From Calliopsis andreniformis (taxonomy: Eukaryota; Arthropoda; Insecta; Hymenoptera; Andrenidae), in assembly GCF_051401765.1 (NCBI RefSeq), contig NW_027480595.1, positions 806,001 to 870,000 on the forward strand: 64,000 nucleotides of DNA, in the 5' to 3' direction. The stretch's first letter is position 1. Every line of letters starts with the position of its first letter. The position numbers and the translations under genes are program-made. Below the pieces are notes generated by a model, which was not told the origin of the DNA, did no database searches, and was given only the letters and a program-made list of their open reading frames with translations. This document shows positions 37,001 through 51,700 of the stretch, piece after piece.

Positions 37001-39245
37001 TGAGGACTGAGTGTTGAGGGTTGAGTGATGAGAATTGATGTTTGTGGATTGAGATTTGAAGATTGAAGAATAGGGATTGAGTATTGAAAACTGTGAATTG
37101 AGGATATTCTATGGAGGACTGAGGATTGACAATTGATTGTTGAGGACTGAGGGCTGAAGATTGAGGATTCAGGATTGAGGGTTAGGGATTGAGTTTTGAG
37201 GACTGAGGATTGATGGTTGAGGGTTGTGCGTTGAATATTGAGGGTTGAGTGATGAGAATTGATGTTTGTGGATAGAGATTTGAAGATTGCAGGCTGAGTA
37301 TTGAGTATTGAAACCTGTGAATTGAGGATATTCTATTGACGATTGAGGATTCACAACTGATTGTTGAAGTCTGAGGGCTGAATATTGGGGGTTCAGGATT
37401 GTGGATTCAGGATTGAGGTTTGAGGACTGAGGAATGAGGATTGAGGATTGAAGATTGAGTACTGAGGATTGAAGATTAAGATTGAGGATTGAGGATTGAG
37501 GATTGAGGATTGAGGATTGAGGATTGAGGATTGAAGATTGAGGATTGCGTGTTCAGGATAGAACATTGAGGATTGAGGATTTAGTATTGAGGACTGAGGA
37601 TTGAGGATTGAAGATTGAATATTGATGATTGAGATTGAGGATCGAGGATTGAGGGTTGTGGGTTGAGGACGAGGACTGAATGTTGAGTATTGATGTTTGA
37701 GGTCTGAGGATTGAGGATTGAGGATTGAGGATTGAGGGTTGAGGATTGAGGATTGAGGATTGAGGATTGAGGATAGAGGATTGAAGATAGAGTATTGAGG
37801 ATTGAAGATTGAGGATTGAGGATTGAGGATTGAGGATTGAGTATTGAGGATTGAGTATTGCGGATAGAAGGTTGAGGATTGGGTATTGCGGGTTGACCAT
37901 TGAGGATTGAGGATTGAGGATTGAGGATTGAGGATTGAGGATTGAGAATTGAGGATTGAGGATTGAGGATTGAAGATTGAGGATTGGGTGTTGAGGATTG
38001 AAGAATGAGGATTGAGGATTGAGGATTGAGGATTGACGATTGAGGACTCAGTATTGAGGATTGAAGATTGAGGATTGAGGAGTGAGTATTGAAGAATGAG
38101 GATTTGGGACTGAGGATTGAAGATTGGGGATTGAGGATTGAGGATTGAGGATTGAGGATTGAGGATTGAGGATTGAAGATTGAGGATTGGGTATTGAGGA
38201 TTGAAGAATGAGGATTGAGGATTGAGGATTGAGGATTGAGGATTGAAGATTGAGTATTGAGGATTGAAGATTGACGATTGAGGATTGAGGATTGAGGATT
38301 GAGGATTGAGGATTGAAGATTGAAGATTGAGTATTGAGGATTGAAGATTAAGGATTGAGGATTCAGGATTGACGATTGATGATTGAAGATTGAGGATTGA
38401 GGATTGAGGATTGAGGATTGAGGATTGAAGATTGAGGATTCGGTATTGAGGATTGAAGAATGAGGATTGAGTATTGAGGATTGAGGATTGAGGATTGAGG
38501 ATTGAGGATTGAAGATTGAGGATTGGGTATTGAGGATTGAAGAATGAGGATTGAGGATTGAGGATTGACGATTGAGGATTGAAGATTGAGTATTGAGGAT
38601 TGAAGATTGACGATTGAGGATTGAGGATTGAGGATTGAGGATTGAGGATTGAAGATTGAAGATTGAGTATTGAGGATTGAAGATTAAAGATTGAGGATTC
38701 AGGATTGACGATTGAGGATTGAAGATTGAGGATTGAGGATTGAGGATTGAGGATTGAGGATTGAAGATTGAGGATTCGGTATTGAGGATTGAAGAATGAG
38801 GATTGAGTATTGAGTATTGAGGATTGAAGATTGAGGATTGAGGATTGAGGATTGAGGATTGAGGATTCAAGATTGAGTAGTGAGGATTGAAGTTTAAGAT
38901 TGAGGATTGAGGATGGAGGATTGAGGATTGAGGATTGAAGATTGAGGATTGCGTATTGAGAATAGAACATTGAGGATTGAGGATTGAGTATTGAGGACTG
39001 AGGATTGCGTATTGAGGATTGAGGATTGAGGATTGCAGATTGAATATTGATGATTGAAGATTGAGGATCGAGGATTGAGGGTTGTGGATTGAGGACGAGG
39101 ACTGAGGGTTGAGTATTGATGTTTGAGGTCTGAGGATTGAGGATTGAGGATTGAGAATTGGGGATTGAGGATTGAGGATTGAAGATTGAGGATTGGGTGT
39201 TGAGGATTGAAGGATGAGGATTGAGGATTGATGATTGAGGATTGA
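37000..39245. repeat. K doublet plus a 336 bp tandem repeat
   Basis: Segment 37,011-37,600 follows 26,775-27,364 (offset 10,236). Further right, gattcggtatt at about 38,437 and 38,773, with the same flanks (gattaag or attaaag, gattcaggattgacg), shows a direct 336 bp repeat (48 heptamers). It covers about 38,155-38,490 and 38,491-38,826. The last 250 bp resemble 40,860-41,110 and 46,580-46,830. No gene is seen. Confidence 0.78.
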
Positions 39246-41205
39246 GGATTGACGCTTGAGGATTGAGGATTGAGGATGGAGGATTGAAGAGAGAGGACTG
39301 AGTGTTGAGGATTGAGTGTTGAGAATTGATGTTTGAGGATTGAGATTTGATTATTGGATATTGTGGATTGAGTACTGAACCATGAGAATTCAGGATATTC
39401 TATTGAGTCTGAGAATTGAGGATTGATGGTTGAGTATTGAGGATTGATGGTTGAGGGTTGTGCGTTGAATATTGAGGGTTGAGTGATGAGAATTGATGTT
39501 TGTGGATAGAGATTTGAAGATTGCAGGCTGAGTATTGAGTATTGAAACCTGTGAACTGAGGATATTCTATTGAGGATTGAGTATTCACAACTGATTGTTG
39601 AGGACTGAGGGCTGAATATTGAGGGTTCAGGATTGTGGATTCAGGAATGAGGATTGAGGACTGAGGATTGAGGATTAAGGATTGAGGATTGAGGATTGAG
39701 GATTGAGGATTGAAGGTTGAGGATTGCGTATTGAGGATAGAACATTGAGGATTGAGGATTGAGTATTGAGGATTGAGGATTGAGGATTGAAGATTGAATA
39801 TTGATGATTGAAGATTGAGGATCGAGGATTGAGGGTTGTGGATTGAGGACGAGGACTGAGGGTTGAGTATTGATGTTTGAGGTCTGAGGATTGAGGAATG
39901 AGGATTGGGAATTGAGGATTGAGGATTGAGGATTGAAGATTGAGGATTGGGTGTTGAGGATTGAAGAATGAGGATTGAGTATTGAGGATTGAGGATAGAG
40001 GATTGAAGATTGAGTATTGAGGATTGAAGATTGAGGATTGAGGATTGAGGATTGAGGATTGAGTATTGAGGATTGAGTATTGCGGATAGAAGGTTGAGGA
40101 TTGGGTATTGCGAGTTGACCATTGAGGATTGAGGATTGAGGATTGAGGATTGAGGATTGAGGATTGAGAATTGAGGATTGAGGATTGAGGATTGAAGATT
40201 GAGGATTGGGTGTTGAGGATTGAAGAGTGAGGATTGAGGATTGAGGATTGAGGATTGAGGATTGAGGACTCAGTATTGAGGATTGAAGATTGAGGATTGA
40301 GGAGTGAGTATTGAAGATTGAGGATTTGGGACTGAGGATTGAAGATTGGGGATTGAGGATTGAGGATTGAGGATTGAGGATTGAGGATTGAGGATTGAAG
40401 ATTGAGGATTGGGTATTGAGGATTGAAGAATGAGGATTGAGGATTGAGGATTGAGGATTGGGGATTGAAGATTGAGTATTGAGGATTGAAGATTGACGAT
40501 TGAGGATTGAGGATTGAGGATTGAGGATTGAGGATTGAAGATTGAAGATTGAGTATTGAGGATTGAAGATTAAGGATTGAGGATTCAGGATTGACGATTG
40601 AGAATTGAAGATTGAGGATTGAGGATTGAGGATTGAGGATTGAGGATTGAAGATTGAGGATTCGGTATTGAGGATTGAAGAATGAGGATTGAGTATTGAG
40701 TATTGAGGATTGAAGATTGAGGATTGAGTATTGAGGATTGAGGATTGAGGATTCAAGATTGAGTAGTGAGGATTGAAGATTAAGATTGAGGATTGAGGAT
40801 GGAGGATTGAGGATTGAGGATTGAAGATTGAGGATTGCGTATTGAGAATAGAACATTGAGGATTGAGGATTGAGTATTGAGGACTGAGGATTGCGTATTG
40901 AGGATTGAGGATTGAGGATTGAAGATTGAATATTGATGATTGAAGATTGAGGATCGAGGATTGAGGGTTGTGGATTGAGGACGAGGACTGAGGGTTGAGT
41001 ATTGATGTTTGAGGTCTGAGGATTGAGGATTGAGGATTGAGAATTGAGGATTGAGGATTGAGGATTGAAGATTGAGGATTGGGTGTTGAGGATTGATGGA
41101 TGAGGATTGAGGATTGATGATTGAGGATTGAGGATTGAGGATGGAGTATTGAGGATTGAAGATTGAGGATTGAGGATTGAGGATTGAGGATTGAGGATTG
41201 AGGAT
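39245..41205. repeat. Block H1 (repeated as H2 at 44,961-46,921)
   Basis: Constant offset of 5,716 to H2, from gacgcttgag (39,251 and 44,967) to about 41,205. It includes a decayed K with core 39396 (gaaccatgagaattc upstream, gagtctg downstream) and a normal K at 39563, 167 bp apart. H2 has the same pair at 45112 and 45279. Several substitutions separate the copies. No gene is seen. Confidence 0.84.
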
Positions 41206-42413
41206 TGCGGATAGAAGATTGAGGATTGGGTATTGCGGATTGAACATTGAGGATTAAGGATTGAGGATTGAGGATTGAGGATTGAGGACTGAAGATTGAA
41301 TACTGATGATTGAAGATTGAGGATTGAGGATTGATGGTTGTGGATTGAGGACGAGGACTGAGGGTTGAGTATTGCTGTTTGAGGTCTGAGGATTGAGGAC
41401 TGAGCATTGAGAATTGAGGATTGAGGATTGAGGATTGAAGATTGAGGATTGGGTGTTGAGGATTGAAGAGTGAGGATTGAGTATTGAGGATTTAGGTTTG
41501 AGGATTGAAGATTGAGTACTGAGGATTGAAGATTAAGGTTGAGGATTGAGGATTGAGGATTGAGGATTGAAGATTGGGGATTGGGGACTGAGTATTGAGG
41601 GTTGAGTGATGAGAATTGATGTTTGTGGATAGAGGTCTGAAGATTTCAGATTGAGTATTGAGTATTGAAAACTGTGAATTGAGGATATTCTATTGAGGAT
41701 TGAGGATTCACAACTGATTGTTGAGGACTTAGGGCTGAAGATTGCGGATTCCGGGTTGAGGATTCAGGATTGAGGTTTGAGGACAGAGGATTGAGGATTG
41801 AGGATTGAGGATTGAGGATAGAGGATTGAAGACTGATGATTGGGTATTGAAGATTGAATATTGAGGATTGAGTGTTGAGGATAGAGGATTGAGGATTGAG
41901 GATTGAAGGTTGAATATTAATGACTGAATATTGAGGATTGAGGACTGAGTGTTGTGGATTGAGGACGAGGACTGAGGGTTGAGTATTGATGTTTGAAGTC
42001 TAAGGATTCAGGATTGAGGATTGAGAACTGAGGATTGAGGATTGAGGATTGAAGATTGAGGATTCGGTATTGAGGATTGAAGAATGAGGGTTGAGGAGTG
42101 AGGACTGAGGATTGCGGGTTGCAGATTGAGTATTGAGGATTGAAGATTGAGGATTGAGGATTGAGGATTGAGAATTGAGGATTGAGGATTGAGGATTGAG
42201 GATTGAGGATTGAAGATTGAGTATTGAGGATCGAGGATTGAGGACTGAGGATTGAGGATTGAGGATTGAGAATTGAAGATTGAGGATTGGGGATTGAGGA
42301 TTGACGATTGAGGATTGAGCATTGAGGACTGAGAATTGACGATTGAGGATTGAAGATTGAGTATTGAGGATTGAGGATTGAGGATTGATGATTGAGGATT
42401 GAAGATTGAGGAC
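41205..42413. repeat. Block I, related to 47,752-48,960
   Basis: The K core at 41686 pairs with 48233 (offset 6,547) and with 54587. The gcggatagaag start, the gaatattaatgact module and the gattgagcatt module occur in the same order in all three. Variants specific to this copy include gattgcggattccggg near 41,744. No gene is seen. Confidence 0.8.
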
Positions 42414-44360
42414 TGAGTGTTGAGGGTTGAGTGATGAGGATTGATGTTTATGGATAGAGATATGAAGATTGCAGGCTGAGTATTGAGTATTGAAACCTGT
42501 GAATTGAGGATATTCTGTTGACGATTGAGGATTCACAACTGATTGTTGAGGTCTGAGGGCTGAATATTGGGTGTTCAGGATTGTGGCTTCAGGATTGAGG
42601 TTTGAGGACTGAGGATTGAGGATTGAGGGTGAGGATTGAGGATTGAGGATAGAGAATTGAAGCCTGATGATTGGGTATTGAAGATTGAACATTGAGGATT
42701 GAGTGTTGTGGATAGAGGATTGAGGATTGAGGATTGAAGGTTGAATATTAATGACTGAATATTGAGGATTGAGGATTGAGGGTTGTGGATTGAGGACGAG
42801 GACTGAGGGTTGAGTATTGATGTTTGAAGTCTGAGGATTCAGGATTGAAGATTGACTATTGAGGATAGAAGACTGAGGAGTGAGGATTGTCGATTAAGGA
42901 TTGAGGATGAGGTCTGAGGGTTGAGGATTGAGGTTTGAGGACTGAGGACTGAGGATTGAGAATTGAGAATTGAGGATTGGGGATTGAGGATTGAAGATTG
43001 AGGATTGGGTATTGAGGATTGAAGAATGAGGATTGAGGATTGAGGATTGAGGATTGAGGATTGAAGATTGTGTATTGTGCATAGAAGCCTGACGATTGAG
43101 GATTGAGGATTGAGGATTGAGGATTGAGGATGGAGGATTGAAGATTGAGTATTGAGGATTGAAGATTGAGGATCGAGGATTGAGGATTGAGGATTGAGGA
43201 TAGAGGATTGAAGAATGAGGATTGAGGATTGAGGATTGAGGATTGAGGATTGAAGACTGAGTATTGGGGATTGAAGATTGAGGATAGAGGAGTGAGTATT
43301 GAAGATTGAGGATTTGGGACTGAGGATTGAAGATTGGGGTTTGAGGATTGAGGATTGAGGATTGAGGATTGAGTGTTGAGGATTGAAGATTAAGATTGAG
43401 GATTGAGGATTGAGGACTGAGTGTTGAGGGTTGAGTGATGAGAATTGATGTTTATGGATAGAGATATGAAGATTGCAGGCTGAGTATTGAGTATTGAAAC
43501 CTGTGAATTGAGGATATTCTATTGACGATTGAGGATTCACAACTGATTGTTGAGGTCTGAGGGCTGAATATTGGGTGTTCAGGATTGTGGCTTCAGGATT
43601 GAGGTTTGAGGACTGAGGATTGAGGATTGAGGTTGAGGATTGAGGATTGAGGATAGAGAATTGAAGCCTGATGATTGGGTATTGAAGATTGAACATTGAG
43701 GATTGAGTGTTGAGGATAGAGGATTGAGGATTGAGGATTGAAGGTTGAATATTAATGACTGAATATTGAGGATTGAGGATTGAGGGTTGTGGATTGAGGA
43801 CGAGGACTGAGGGTTGAGTATTGATGTTTGAAGTCTGAGGATTCAGGATTGAAGATTGACTATTGAGGATAGAAGACTGAGGAGTGAGGATTGTCGATTA
43901 AGGATTGAGGATGAGGTCTGAGGGTTGAGGATTGAGGTTTGAGGACTGAGGACTGAGGATTGAGAATTGAGAATTGAGGATTGGGGATTGAGGATTGAAG
44001 ATTGAGGATTGGGTATTGAGGATTGAAGAATGAGGATTGAGGATTGAGGATTGAGGATTGAGGATTGAAGATTGTGTATTGTGCATAGAAGCCTGACGAT
44101 TGAGGATTGAGGATTGAGGATTGAGGATTGAGGATGGAGGATTGAGGATAGAGGATTGAAGAATGAGGATTGAGGATTGAGGATTGAGGATTGAGGATTG
44201 AAGACTGAGTATTGGGGATTGAAGATTGAGGATAGAGGAGTGAGTATTGAAGATTGAGGATTTGGGACTGAGGATTGAAGATTGGGTTTGAGGATTGAGG
44301 ATTGAGGATTGAGGATTGAGTGTTGAGGATTGAAGATTAAGATTGAGGATTGAGGATTGA
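42413..44360. repeat. 1.0 kb tandem doublet L1-L2
   Basis: Two direct copies: K cores 42511 and 43515 are 1,004 bp apart, and 43515 and 44462 are 947 bp apart. The second unit lacks 57 bp near 44,140, where gaggatggagg joins straight to gaggatagagg. The full 1,004 bp unit is also at 62,297-63,300 (cores 62395 and 63399). The unit includes gtcgattaagg, gattgtgtattgtgc and the ctgagg-type Z box. No gene is seen. Confidence 0.85.
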
Positions 44361-45770
44361 GGACTGAGTGTTGAGGGTTGAGTGATGAGAATTGATGTTT
44401 ATGGATAGAGATTTGAAGATTGCAGGCTGAGTATTGAGTATTGAAACCTGTGTATTGAGGATATTCTATTGACGATTGAGGACACACAACTGATTGTTGA
44501 GGTCTGAGGGCTGAATATTGGGGGTTCAGGATTGTGGATTCAGGATTGAGGTTTGAGGACTGAGGATTGAGGATTGAGGATTGAAGATTGAGGATTGTGT
44601 GTTGAGGATTGAAGAATGAGGATTGGGAATTGAGGATTTAGGATTGAGGATTGAAGATTGAGTACTGAGGATTGAAGATTAAGGCTGAGGATTGAGGATT
44701 GAGGATTGAGGATTGAAGATTGGGGATTGGGGTCTGAGTATTGAGGGTTGAGTGATGAGAATTGATGTTTGTGGATAGAGGTCTGAAGATTGCAGATTGA
44801 GTATTGAGTATTGAAAACTGTGAATTGAGGATATTCTATTGAGGATTGAGGATTCACAACTGATGGTTGAGGACTTAGGGCTGAAGATTGAGGATTCCGG
44901 TTTGAGGATTCAGGATTGAGGTTTGAGGACTGAGGATTGAGGGTTGAGGATTGAGGATTGAGGATTGACGCTTGAGGATTGAGGATTGAGGATGGAGGAT
45001 TGAAGAGAGAGGACTGAGGGTTGAGGATTGAGTGTTGAGAATTGATGTTTGAGGATTGAGATTTGATTATTGGATATTGTGGATTGAGTACTGAACCATG
45101 AGAATTCAGGATATTCTATTGAGTCTGAGAATTGAGGATTGATGGTTGAGTATTGAGGATTGATGGTTGAGGGTTGTGCGTTGAATATTGAGGGTTGAGT
45201 GATGAGAATTGATGTTTGTGTATAGAGATTTGAAGATTGCAGGCTGAGTATTGAGTATTGAAACCTGTGAACTGAGGATATTCTATTGAGGATTGAGTAT
45301 TCACAACTGATTGTTGAGGACTGAGGGCTGAATATGGAGTGTTCAGGATTGTGGATTCAGGAATGAGGATTGAGGACTGAGGATTGAGGATTAAGGATTG
45401 AGGATTGAGGATTGAGGATTGAGGATTGAAGGTTGAGGATTGCGTATTGAGGATAGAACATTGAGGATTGAGGATTGAGTATTGAGGATTGAGGATTGAG
45501 GATTGAAGATTGAATATTGATGATTGAAGATTGAGGATCGAGGATTGAGGGTTGTGGATTGAGGACGAGGACTGAGGGTTGAGTATTGATGTTTGAGGTC
45601 TGAGGATTGAGGAATGAGGATTGGGAATTGAGGACTGAGGATTGAGGATTGAAGATTGAGGATTGGGTGTTGAGGATTGAAGAATGAGGATTGAGTATTG
45701 AGGATTGAGGATAGAGGATTGAAGATTGAGTATTGAGGATTGAAGATTGAGGATTGAGGATTGAGGATTG
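44360..45770. repeat. K copies and the left part of block H2
   Basis: K cores at 44462, 44832, 45112 (decayed) and 45279. From about 44,961 it follows H1 at offset 5,716. The pair 44832 and 45279 lies 447 bp apart, and the end of this window (63,769 onward) joins the left half of the first to the right half of the second. No gene is seen. Confidence 0.82.
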
Positions 45771-48700
45771 AGGATTGAGTATTGAGGATTGAGTATTGCG
45801 GATAGAAGGTTGAGGATTGGGTATTGCGGGTTGACCATTGAGGATTGAGGATTGAGGATTGAGGATTGAGGATTGAGGATTGAGAATTGAGGATTGAGGA
45901 TTGAGGATTGAAGATTGAGGATTGGGTGTTGAGGATTGAAGAATGAGGATTGAGGATTGAGGATTGAGGATTGACGATTGAGGACTCAGTATTGAGGATT
46001 GAAGATTGAGGATTGAGGAGTGAGTATTGAAGATTGAGGATTTGGGACTGAGGATTGAAGATTGGGGATTGAGGATTGAGGATTGAGGATTGAGGATTGA
46101 GGATTGAGGATTGAAGATTGAGGATTGGGTATTGAGGATTGAAGAATGAGGATTGAGGATTGAGGATTGAGGATTGAGGATTGAAGATTGAGTATTGAGG
46201 ATTGAAGATTGACGATTGAGGATTGAGGATTGAGGATTGAGGATTGAGGATTGAAGATTGAAGATTGAGTATTGAGGATTGAAGATTAAGGATTGAGGAT
46301 TCAGGATTGACGATTGATGATTGAAGATTGAGGATTGAGGATTGAGGATTGAGGATTGAGGATTGAAGATTGAGGATTCGGTATTGAGGATTGAAGAATG
46401 AGGATTGAGTATTGAGTATTGAGGATTGAAGATTGAGGATTGAGGATTGAGGATTGAGGATTGAGGATTCAAGATTGAGTAGTGAGGATTGAACATTAAG
46501 ATTGAGGATTGAGGATGGAGGATTGAGGATTGAGGTATGAAGATTGAGGATTGCGTATTGAGAATAGAACATTGAGGATTGAGGATTGAGTATTGAGGAC
46601 TGAGGATTGCGTATTGAGGATTGAGGATTGAGGATTGAAGATTGAATATTGATGATTGAAGATTGAGGATCGAGGATTGAGGGTTGTGGATTGAGGACGA
46701 GGACTGAGGGTTGAGTATTGATGTTTGAGGTCTGAGGATTGAGGATTGAGGATTGAGAATTGGGGATTGAGGATTGAGGATTGAAGATTCAGGATTGGGT
46801 GTTGAGGATTGAAGGATGAGGATTGAGGATTGATGATTGAGGATTGAGGATTGAAGATGGAGTATTGAGGATTGAAGATTGAGTATTGAGGATTGAGGAT
46901 TGAGGATTGAGGATTGAGGATTGAGGACTCAGTATTGAGGATTGAAGATTGAGGATTGAGGAGTGAGTATTGAAGATTGAGGATTTGGGACTGAGGATTG
47001 AAGATTGGGGATTGAGGATTGAGGATTGAGGATTGAGGATTGAGGATTGAGGATTGAAGATTGAGGACTGGGTATTGAGGATTGAAGAATGAGGATTGAG
47101 GATTGAGGATTGAGGATTGGGGATTGAAGATTGAGTATTGAGGATTGAAGATTGACGATTGAGGATTGAGGATTGAGGATTGAGGATTGAGGATTGAAGA
47201 TTGAAGATTGAGTATTGAGGATTGAAGATTAAGGATTGAGGATTCAGGATTGACGATTGAGGATTGAAGATTGAGGATTGAGGATTGAGGATTGAGGATT
47301 GAGAATTGAAGATTGAGGATTCGGTATTGAGGATTGAAGAATGAGGATTGAGTATTGAGTATTGAGGATTGAAGATTGAGGATTGAGGATTGAGGATTGA
47401 GGATTGAGGATTCAAGATTGAGTAGTGAGGATTGAAGATTAAGATTGAGGATTGAGGATGGAGGATTGAGGATTGAGGATTGAAGATTGAGGATTGCGTA
47501 TTGAGAATAGAACATTGAGGATTGAGGATTGAGTATTGAGGACTGAGGATTGCGTATTGAGGATTGAGGATTGACGATTCAAGATTGAATATTGATGATT
47601 GAAGATTGAGGATCGAGGATTGAGGGTTGTGGATTGAGGACGAGGACTGAGGGTTGAGTATTGATGTTTGAGGTCTGAGGATTGAGGACTGAGGATTGAG
47701 AATTGAGGATTGAGGATTGAGGATTGAGGATTGAGGATTGAGGATTGAGGATTGCGGATAGAAGATTGAGGATTGGGTATTGCGGATTGAACATTGAGGA
47801 TTAAGGATTGAGGATTGAGGATTGAGGATTGAGGACTGAAGATTGAATACTGATGATTGAAGATTGAGGATTGAGGATTGATGGTTGTGGATTGAGGACG
47901 AGGACTGAGGGTTGAGTATTGCTGTTTGAGGTCTGAGGATTGAGGACTGAGCATTGAGAATTGAGGATTGAGGATTGAGGATTGAAGATTGAGGATTGGG
48001 TGTTGAGGATTGAAGAGTGAGGATTGAGTATTGAGGATTTAGGTTTGAGGATTGAAGATTGAGTACTGAGGATTGAAGATTAAGGTTGAGGATTGAGGAT
48101 TGAGGATTGAGGATTGAAGATTGGGGATTGGGGACTGAGTATTGAGGGTTGAGTGATGAGAATTGATGTTTGTGGATAGTGGTCTGAAGATTTCAGATTG
48201 AGTATTGAGTATTGAAAACTGTGAATTGAGGATATTCTATTGAGGATTGAGGATTCACAACTGATTGTTGAGGACTTAGGGCTGAAGATTGAGGATTCCG
48301 GGTTGAGGATTCAGGATTGAGGTTTGAGGACAGAGGATTGAGGATTGAGGATTGAGGATTGAGGATAGAGGATTGAAGACTGATGATTGGGTATTGAAGA
48401 TTGAACATTGAGGATTGAGTGTTGAGGATAGAGGATTGAGGATTGAGGATTGAAGGTTGAATATTAATGACTGAATATTGAGGATTGAGGACTGAGTGTT
48501 GTGGATTGAGGACGAGGACTGAGGGTTGAGTATTGATGTTTGAAGTCTAAGGATTCAGGATTGAGGATTGAGAACTGAGGATTGAGGATTGAGGATTGAA
48601 GATTGAGGATTCGGTATTGAGGATTGAAGAATGAGGGTTGAGGAGTGTGGACTGAGGATTGCGGATTGCAGATTGAGTATTGAGGATCGAAGATTGAGGA

Positions 48701-51700
48701 TTGAGGATTGAGGATTGAGAATTGAGGATTGAGGATTGAGGATTGAGGATTGAAGATTGAGTATTGAGGATCGAGGATTGAGGACTGAGGATTGAGGATT
48801 GAGGATTGAGAATTGAAGATTGAGGATTGGGGATTGAGGATTGACGATTGAGGATTGAGCATTGAGGACTGAGAATTGACGATTGAGGATTGAAGATTGA
48901 GTATTGAGGATTGAGGATTGATGATTGAGGATTGAAGATTGAGGACTGAGTGTTGAGGGTTGAGTGATGAGAATTGATGTTTATGGATAGAGATTTGAAG
49001 ATTGCAGGCTGAGTATTGAGTATTGAAACCTGTGAATTGAGGATATTCTATTGACGATTGAGGATTCACAACTGATTATTGAGTTCTGAGGGCTGAATAT
49101 TGGGTGTTCAGGATTGTGGCTTCAGGATTGAGGTTTGAGGACTGAGGATTGAGGATTGAGGGTGAGGATTGAGGATTGAGGATAGAGAATTGAAGCCTGA
49201 TGATTGGGTATTGAAGATTGAACATTGAGGATTGAGTGTTGAGGATAGAGGATTGAGGATTGAGGATTGAAGGTTGAATATTAATGACTGAATATTGAGG
49301 ATTGAGGATTGAGGGTTGTGGATTGAGGACGAGGACTGAGGGTTGAGTATTGATGTTTGAAGTCTGAGGATTCAGGATTGAAGATTGACTATTGAGGATA
49401 GAAGACTGAGGATTGAGGATTGTCGATTAAGGATTGAGGATGAGGTCTGAGGGTTGAGGATTGAGGTTTGAGGACTGAGGACTGAGGATTGAGAATTGAG
49501 AATTGAGGATTGGGGATTGAGGATTGAAGATTGAGGATTGGGTATTGAGGATTGAAGAATGAGGATTGAGGATTGAGGATTGAGTATTGAGGATTGAAGA
49601 TTGAGGATTGCGTATTGAGGATAGAACATTGAGGATTGAGGTTTGAGTATTGAGGATTGAGGATTGAGGATTGAAGATTGAATATTGATGATTGAATATT
49701 GAGGATTGAGGATTGATGGTTGTGGATTGAGGACGAGGACTGAGGCTTGAGTATTGCTGTTTGAGGTCTGAGTATTGAGGATTGAGAATTGAGGATTGAG
49801 GATTGAGGATTGAAGACTGAGAATTGGGTATTTAGGATTGAAGGATGAGGATTGAGGATTGAGGATTGAGTATTGAGGATTGAGGATTGAGGATTGAAGG
49901 TTAAGATTGAGGATTGAGGATTGAGGATTGAGGATTGAGGATTGAGGATTGAAGATTGAGGATTGCGTATTGAGGATAGAACATTGAGGATTGAGTATTG
50001 AGTATTGAGGATTGAGGATTGAGGATTGAAGATTGAATATTGATGATTGAAGATTGAGGATCGAGGATTGAGGGTTGTGGGTTGAGGACGAGGACTGACG
50101 GCTGAGTATTGATGTTTGATGTCTGAGGATTGAGGATTGAAGATTGAGGATTGAGGATTGAGGATTGAGGATTGCGGATTGAAGATTGAGGATTGGGTAT
50201 TGAGGATTGAAGAATGAGGATTGAGGATTGAGGATTGAGGATTGAGGAATGAGGATTGAGGATTGAAGATGGAGGATTGGGTATTGAGGATTGAAGAATG
50301 AGGATTGAGGATTGAGGATTGAGGATTGAGGATTGAAGATTGAGTATTGAGGATTGAAGATTGACGATTGAGGATTGAGGATTGAGGATGGAGGATTGAA
50401 GATTGAGTATTGAGGATTGAAGATTGAGGATTGATGATTGAGGATTGAAGATTGAGGACTGAGTGTTGAGGGTTGAGTGATGAGAATTGATGTTTGTGGA
50501 TTGAGTTTTGAAGATTGAAGAATAGGGATTGAGTATTGAAAACTGTGAATTGAGGATATTCTATGGTGGACTGAGGATTGACAATTGATTGTTGAGGACT
50601 AAGGGCTGAAGATTGAGGATTCAGAATTGAGGATTAGGGATTGAGTTTTGAGGACTGAGGATTGATGGTTGAGGGTTGTGCGTTGAATATTGAGGGTTGA
50701 GTGATGAGAATTGATGTTTGTGGATAGAGATTTGAAGATTGCAGGCTGAGTATTGTGTATTGAAACCTGTCAATTGAGGATATTCTATTGACGATTGAGG
50801 ACACACAACTGATTGTTGAGGTCTGAGGGCTGAATATTGGGGGTTCAGGATTGTGGATTCAGGATTGAGGTTTGAGGACTGAGGATTGAGGCTTGAGGGT
50901 GAGGATTGAGGATTGAGGATTGAGGATTGAAGGTTGAGGATTGCGTATTGAGGATAGAACAATGAGGATTGAGGATTGAGTATTGAGGATTGAGGATTGA
51001 GGATTGAAGATTGAATATTGATGATTGAATATTGAGGATCGAGGATTGAGGGTTGTGGATTGAGGACGAGGACTGAGGGTTGAGTATTGATGTTTGAGGT
51101 CTGAGGATTGAGGAATGAGTATTGAGAATTGAGGATTGAGGTTTGAGGATTGAAGATTGAGGATTGTGTGTTGAGGATTGAAGAATGAGGGTTGAGGATT
51201 GAGGATTGAGGATTGAGGATTGAAGATTGAGGATTGAAGATTGAATATTGATGATTGAAGATTGAGGATCGAGGATTGAGGGTTGTGGAATGAGGACGAG
51301 GACTGAGGGTTGAGTATTGATGTTTGAGGTCTGAGGATTGAGGATTGAGGACTGAGGATTGAGGATTGAGGATTGAGGATTGAGGATTGAAGATTGAGGA
51401 TTGGGTATTGAGGATTGAAGAATGAGGATTGAGGATTGAGGATTGAGGATTGAGGATTGAAGATTGAGTATTGGGGATTGAAGGTTGACGATTGAGGATT
51501 GAGGATTGAGGATTGAGGATTGAGGATTGAGGATTGAGGATTGAAGATTGAGTATTGAGGATTGAAGATTGAGGATTGTGGATTGAAGATTGAGAATTGA
51601 GGATTGAAGATTGAGGATTGAGGATTGAGTATTGAGGATTGACGCTTGAGGATTGAGGGTTGAGGATGGAGGATTGAGGATTGAGGATTGCAGACTGAGT

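Noticed and set aside
39641..41407. 588-codon - strand open frame
   Set aside because: Same explanation. A second frame over 39,675-40,856 encodes nearly the same repeat, which a real gene would not tolerate.
19032..45107. EcoRI-like gaattc sites as a functional signal
   Set aside because: They lie in one K subtype (19,032, 19,848, 23,379, 24,579), in the decayed K (39,386, 45,102) and alone at 2,823. Single-base variants of gtgaatt or gagaatt explain them. They are useful only as markers.
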